Of a DNA stretch of 8,149 nucleotides, positions 5,477 to 8,149 are shown piece by piece (position 1 is the first letter of the stretch; each line of letters begins with the position of its first letter). Both the position numbers and the translations under genes were made by a program. The stretch spans positions 1 through 8,149 of the forward strand of contig JAJRST010000216.1 in the NCBI GenBank assembly GCA_024278645.1. The letters are read 5' to 3'. Source of the DNA: a bacterium (GTDB lineage: Bacteria > Zhuqueibacterota > Zhuqueibacteria > Residuimicrobiales > Krinioviventaceae). The notes below the pieces were generated by a model. That model saw only the letters and a list, made by a program, of their open reading frames with translations, searched no databases and was not told the DNA's origin.

Positions 5477-6886
5477 TTACAGCTTTTTCACTTCGCTCAC
5501 CAGCTCCTGCACTTTGTCTTTGGCGCTGCCAAAAAACATGCTCGTCTTCGGATCATAAAAGAGCTCGTTGTCGATGCCGGCAAAGCCGACGTTGAGGCTG
5601 CGTTTGATGATGATGATATGTTTCGCCTTGTCGACGTCCAGAATGGGCATGCCGTAAATGGGGCTGCTCTTGTCGTAGCGGGCGATCGGGTTGATGACGT
5701 CATTGGCGCCGATGACCAGGGCAACGTCGGCGTGCGGGAATTCAGGATTGATATCATCCATGTCGTACAGCAAATTGTACGGCACTTGCGCTTCGGCCAA
5801 CAGCACGTTCATGTGACCGGGCATGCGTCCGGCGACCGGGTGAATGGCGAATTTGACTTCCACGCCGCGGGATTGCAATAGCTCGGTCAGTTCGCGTACG
5901 GCGTGTTGCGCCTGCGCGGCGGCCATGCCGTAGCCGGGAACGATGATCACCGATTGCGCATAGCCCATTATCATAGCCGCCTCTTCGGCGTCCACGGAAC
6001 GAGCGACTTTGTCGCCGGTTGCGGTTGTGGCGCCGGCTTCCATGTCGCCGGTGCCAAAAGCGCTGAACAGCACATTGGTCAACGAGCGGTTCATGGCTTT
6101 GCACATAATCTGCGTGAGAATGAGACCCGCGGAGCCGACCAACGAACCGGCGATGATGAGGATGTTGTTTTGCACCACAAAGCCGGCGGCGCAGGCGGCG
6201 AGGCCGGAAAACGAATTCAACAGTGAGATGACCACCGGCATGTCGGCGCCGCCAATGGGAATGACGAAAAGAACGCCGTACAGCAAGGAGAGACCGACGA
6301 CGACATAAAACAGCGTCCAGCTCGGCGCCCAACCGATGATGTAAACGGAAAGTCCAACCGCGCCCAAAATGACCAGCACATTGACGACCTTTTGCAGCGG
6401 GAATTGCACCGGCGCGCCGGTGATGAATCCTTCCAGCTTGCCGAACGCCACAAAGCTGCCGGTAAAGGTGACGGCGCCGATGATAATGGTTATAATAATG
6501 GAGATCGAGGCGTCCAGGTGAAGAATGCCTTCGCTGGTGGAGGTGGCCCTTAAAAACTCGGCCATGGCAACAAGCGCCGAGGCGCCGCCGCCAAAGCCGT
6601 TAAAGATGCCGACCATTTGCGGCATGGCGGTCATTTTCACCTTGCGCGCCGATACGGCGCCGATGAGCGAGCCGATGATGATGCCGACGGCGATCCATGT
6701 AAAATCGATAATTTTTCTGTCAAGCAGAGTGACGACAATCGCGATGAACATACCTATGGCTGCGATGAGATTTCCTTTTCTGGCGGTAGCCGGAGAGCTC
6801 ATAAATTTCAAGCCATAAATAAAAAGTGAAGCAGCAATGAGGTATGATAGGGCGATGATTGTGGAAAGTCCATCCATTACGTCCAT
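5477..6886 (-). CDS. pntB: NAD(P) transhydrogenase subunit beta
   Basis: A 469-residue subunit of the proton-translocating transhydrogenase, which uses the proton gradient to drive hydride transfer from NADH to NADP+ at the inner membrane. The N-terminal about 270 residues form the membrane domain (dII) with repeated hydrophobic helices and the conserved MVGIFNGFGGGASALVA. The C-terminal about 180 residues form NADP-binding domain dIII, with VPGYGMAAAQAQHAV, HPVAGRMPGHMNVLLAEA, GANDVINPIA and KRSLNVGFAGIDNELF, all family signatures. Length is close to the usual about 460. ATG 6886 is chosen over GTG 6907 because GAGGTG lies six bases before it, inside the end of the upstream gene. It starts 10 bases after the alpha-2 stop, so the two are likely translationally coupled. 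It ends the operon. Confidence 0.98.
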   Translation of the reverse strand: MDVMDGLSTIIALSYLIAASLFIYGLKFMSSPATARKGNLIAAIGMFIAIVVTLLDRKIIDFTWIAVGIIIGSLIGAVSARKVKMTAMPQMVGIFNGFGGGASALVAMAEFLRATSTSEGILHLDASISIIITIIIGAVTFTGSFVAFGKLEGFITGAPVQFPLQKVVNVLVILGAVGLSVYIIGWAPSWTLFYVVVGLSLLYGVLFVIPIGGADMPVVISLLNSFSGLAACAAGFVVQNNILIIAGSLVGSAGLILTQIMCKAMNRSLTNVLFSAFGTGDMEAGATTATGDKVARSVDAEEAAMIMGYAQSVIIVPGYGMAAAQAQHAVRELTELLQSRGVEVKFAIHPVAGRMPGHMNVLLAEAQVPYNLLYDMDDINPEFPHADVALVIGANDVINPIARYDKSSPIYGMPILDVDKAKHIIIIKRSLNVGFAGIDNELFYDPKTSMFFGSAKDKVQELVSEVKKL

Positions 6887-6892
6887 GATATG

Positions 6893-6898
6893 CACCTC
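6893..6898 (-). promoter_or_regulatory. Ribosome binding site of pntB
   Basis: GAGGTG, six bases before ATG 6886, overlapping the stop codon of the alpha-2 gene. It decides the start of pntB. Confidence 0.8.
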
Positions 6899-7190
6899 AC
6901 TTTTCACTGGTTTTCTTTTTGAACATGTTGAGCATTCGGTCGGTTACCAAAAAACCGCCGACGACATTTATTGTAGCAAAAGCAACGGCGACGACGCCGA
7001 AAACAATGTTAAGCGTCGAGTGGCCTTCGCCGGCCACCAAAATGGCGCCGATGATGGCGATGCCGGATATGGCGTTGGCGCCGGACATCAACGGCGTATG
7101 CAACGTAGGCGGGACTTTGGTGATGACCTCAAAACCGGCAAACATCGCCAGCACAAAGATCGTCAGTCCCATCATTAATGATTCTGGCAT
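6897..7190 (-). CDS. pntAB: NAD(P) transhydrogenase subunit alpha, part 2 (membrane segment)
   Basis: A 97-residue membrane protein supplying the alpha-side helices of the proton channel. It has three hydrophobic segments: MMGLTIFVLAMFAGFEVI, SGIAIIGAILVAG and IVFGVVAVAFATINVVGGFL. The conserved VPPTLHTPLMSGANAISG lies between the first two. The separate short alpha-2 gene shows the three-subunit form of the enzyme, as in Rhodospirillum rubrum, rather than the fused E. coli PntA. AAAGGA lies seven bases before ATG 7190. Downstream it is tightly coupled to pntB. Upstream, however, 488 bases separate it from the alpha-1 stop because a GxxExxY cassette lies between; without the cassette the gap would be about 60 bases. 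Confidence 0.97.
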   Translation of the reverse strand: MPESLMMGLTIFVLAMFAGFEVITKVPPTLHTPLMSGANAISGIAIIGAILVAGEGHSTLNIVFGVVAVAFATINVVGGFLVTDRMLNMFKKKTSEK

Positions 7191-7248
7191 AGTTTTTTCC
7201 TTTCACTTTCAAAGCTTGATGCAACATCTTGTTAAAGATTTTATCCCT

Positions 7249-7647
7249 CTACCGCGAATTTCGCAAATTACGCGAATTTGCAAATCTTTTCCAGTAGAGA
7301 GATCTCTCGCCAAAATTGATCAGAATTCCCAACTCTTTCTTTGCAACTTGTGTTGAATTGATGATTTGTGCTTCTTCTTTCTCCGTGCAAAGTTTTATCG
7401 CTTTTATCTCGACAATGATTTCATCATAGCACACAAAGTCGGGAATATAATATTATTTTAATCTGTGTTGCTTGTAGAACGTTGGCAACTTGGGTTGTGA
7501 TACAAAAGGTATCTCTTGAAGATGAAATTCTATCTCAAGCGCTTCTTGGTAAATGGCTTCGAGAAAGCCAGGTCCAAGCGATTTATGCACTTCGAGTGCA
7601 GCCCCAATAATCTTGTAGGACTCTTTTTTAAATAGAATTTCAACCAT
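7249..7647 (-). pseudogene. GxxExxY-family gene interrupted by an in-frame stop
   Basis: From ATG 7647 the frame encodes the family's N-terminus (MVEILFKKESYKIIGAALEV), the naming motif G27-x-x-E30-x-x-Y33 in GPGFLEAIYQEAL, and FYKQHRLK up to residue 64. A TAA at 7455-7453 then stops it. Translation of the very same frame continues as YYIPDFVCYDEIIVEIKAIK, which holds the PD...ExK residues of the PD-(D/E)xK nuclease-like core, then ILINFGERSLYWKRFANSRN and the real stop at 7249. The whole is 132 codons, a normal family length. One base change in codon 65 would restore it, so this looks like a recent nonsense mutation or a sequencing error. Its biological role is not established. It lies on the operon's strand between alpha-1 and alpha-2 of the transhydrogenase, bounded by inverted repeats, one of which encodes its C-terminus. 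Confidence 0.88.
7252..7278 (+). repeat. Terminal inverted repeat, left copy
   Basis: Three degenerate 9-bp units in tandem: CCGCGAATT, TCGCAAATT, ACGCGAATT. Read on the minus strand as AATTCGCGT-type units they encode the NSR-NLR-NSR tail of the GxxExxY protein. Confidence 0.75.
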
Positions 7648-7651
7648 TTGC

Positions 7652-7678
7652 CATTCGCACAATTCGCGTAATTAGCGG
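7652..7678 (-). repeat. Terminal inverted repeat, right copy
   Basis: Three degenerate 9-bp units: CATTCGCAC, AATTCGCGT, AATTAGCGG. It lies immediately after the stop codon of the alpha-1 gene (7679-7681, minus strand) and just before the GxxExxY start. Confidence 0.75.
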
Positions 7679-8149
7679 TTAATTTAATAATTCTTTGGTG
7701 CGTTCGTTGACGATTTGGCCGTCGTGCGTGATGCAGGCGCCGGCGATAATCTCGTCCTCGAAATCCAGCTTGATCTCGCCCTCGTCGGAGATGAACAGCT
7801 TGAGCAGCGTCACCACGTTGCGCGCGTACAACTGGCTGGTGTGAATGGACACCTGGCTCGGCAGATTTACGGGGCCGATGATCGTCACGCCATTGACCTC
7901 CACATTCTCGCCGGGCTTGGCGCCGACGACGTTGCCGCCCTGCTCGACCGCCATGTCGACAATGACGCTGCCGGGTTTCATGCCGGCGATCATGTCTTCC
8001 GTGACCAGCACGGGCGCCTTTTTGCCGGGGACGGCAGCCGTGGTGATGACCACGTCGGAAGTGGCGATGTGATCCTTGAGCACCTCGTGTTCGCGCTTTT
8101 TCGCTTCTTCGGAAATCTCTTTGGCATAGCCGCCCTCGGCTTCGCCCTC
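7679..8149 (-). CDS. pntAA: NAD(P) transhydrogenase subunit alpha, part 1, 5' end missing
   Basis: The last 156 residues of the NAD(H)-binding alpha-1 subunit (domain dI); the frame is open to the window edge, so the start lies beyond it. Conserved family text includes VVITTAAVPGKKAPVLVTED, then MIAGMKPGSVIVDMAVEQGG, the region that closes the NAD site, and LPSQVSIHTSQLYARNVVTL. The upstream stretch EGGYAKEISEEAKKREHEVL also matches the family. It ends after dI without membrane helices, which fits the three-gene enzyme. The protein oxidises NADH on the cytoplasmic side and passes hydride to dIII of PntB. Its stop codon directly abuts the cassette repeat. Confidence 0.97.
   Translation of the reverse strand, partial: EGEAEGGYAKEISEEAKKREHEVLKDHIATSDVVITTAAVPGKKAPVLVTEDMIAGMKPGSVIVDMAVEQGGNVVGAKPGENVEVNGVTIIGPVNLPSQVSIHTSQLYARNVVTLLKLFISDEGEIKLDFEDEIIAGACITHDGQIVNERTKELLN

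Larger units (their letters stand above)
7252..7678 (-). mobile_element. Small GxxExxY cassette bounded by imperfect inverted repeats
   Basis: A segment of about 427 bp that splits the transhydrogenase operon. The ends are inverted repeats (7252-7278 and 7652-7678), identical at 21 of the 26 outer positions. The right end abuts the alpha-1 stop codon. Inside lies only the GxxExxY gene; there is no transposase, so any movement would need help in trans. No clear target-site duplication is seen (flanks end ...CTCTA and start TTAAT...). No terminator is visible within it, so operon transcripts could pass through. Confidence 0.6.

Noticed and set aside
5390..6332. Open frames opposite or inside pntB, some over 150 residues long
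   Set aside because: They are antisense or out-of-frame shadows of pntB, rich in repeated His/Arg/Ala as expected from its codon pattern.

Overview
The window reads as chromosomal DNA of a Gram-negative-type bacterium with balanced base composition. The taxon cannot be fixed from sequence alone. A three-gene proton-translocating transhydrogenase (separate alpha-1, alpha-2 and beta subunits), a GxxExxY gene, an HEPN/MNT pair and a sigma-54-like promoter would suit the FCB superphylum or a deep delta-proteobacterial-type lineage; this is a weak inference.

Left part (1-1870, + strand): the 3' end of an OsmC-family gene closed by a strong terminator, an ECF-type sigma factor, and a membrane-anchored protein of unknown function ending in a second terminator. 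That terminator separates it from the convergent hsp20 gene (1913-2359, - strand). hsp20 has a perfect Shine-Dalgarno and, further upstream, a close match to a sigma-54 -24/-12 promoter, with an inverted repeat at enhancer distance.

Middle (2374-5476): a mostly non-coding stretch with a possible decayed small lipoprotein gene, then an MNT nucleotidyltransferase / HEPN pair (+ strand). In the HEPN gene the natural-looking ATG is followed directly by a stop codon. Convergent to the pair is a 342-residue protein (- strand) with the hallmarks of a class I terpene synthase: DDxxD, an NSE-like triad, an arginine 45 residues before the triad, and a C-terminal RY. It has no obvious partner genes and a long, palindrome-rich upstream region.

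Right part (5380-8149, - strand): the transhydrogenase operon in the order alpha-1 (cut by the window edge), alpha-2, beta, closed by an intrinsic terminator. A GxxExxY gene sits between alpha-1 and alpha-2. It is bounded by imperfect 26-27 bp inverted repeats, each built from three degenerate 9-bp units; one repeat abuts the alpha-1 stop codon and the other encodes the C-terminal tail of the GxxExxY protein. The gene is interrupted by an in-frame TAA just before its predicted nuclease core, so it looks like a decaying small mobile cassette inside a housekeeping operon.

The most notable items are the cassette in the pnt operon, the orphan terpene-synthase-like gene, the sigma-54-like hsp20 promoter and the HEPN start-codon anomaly.
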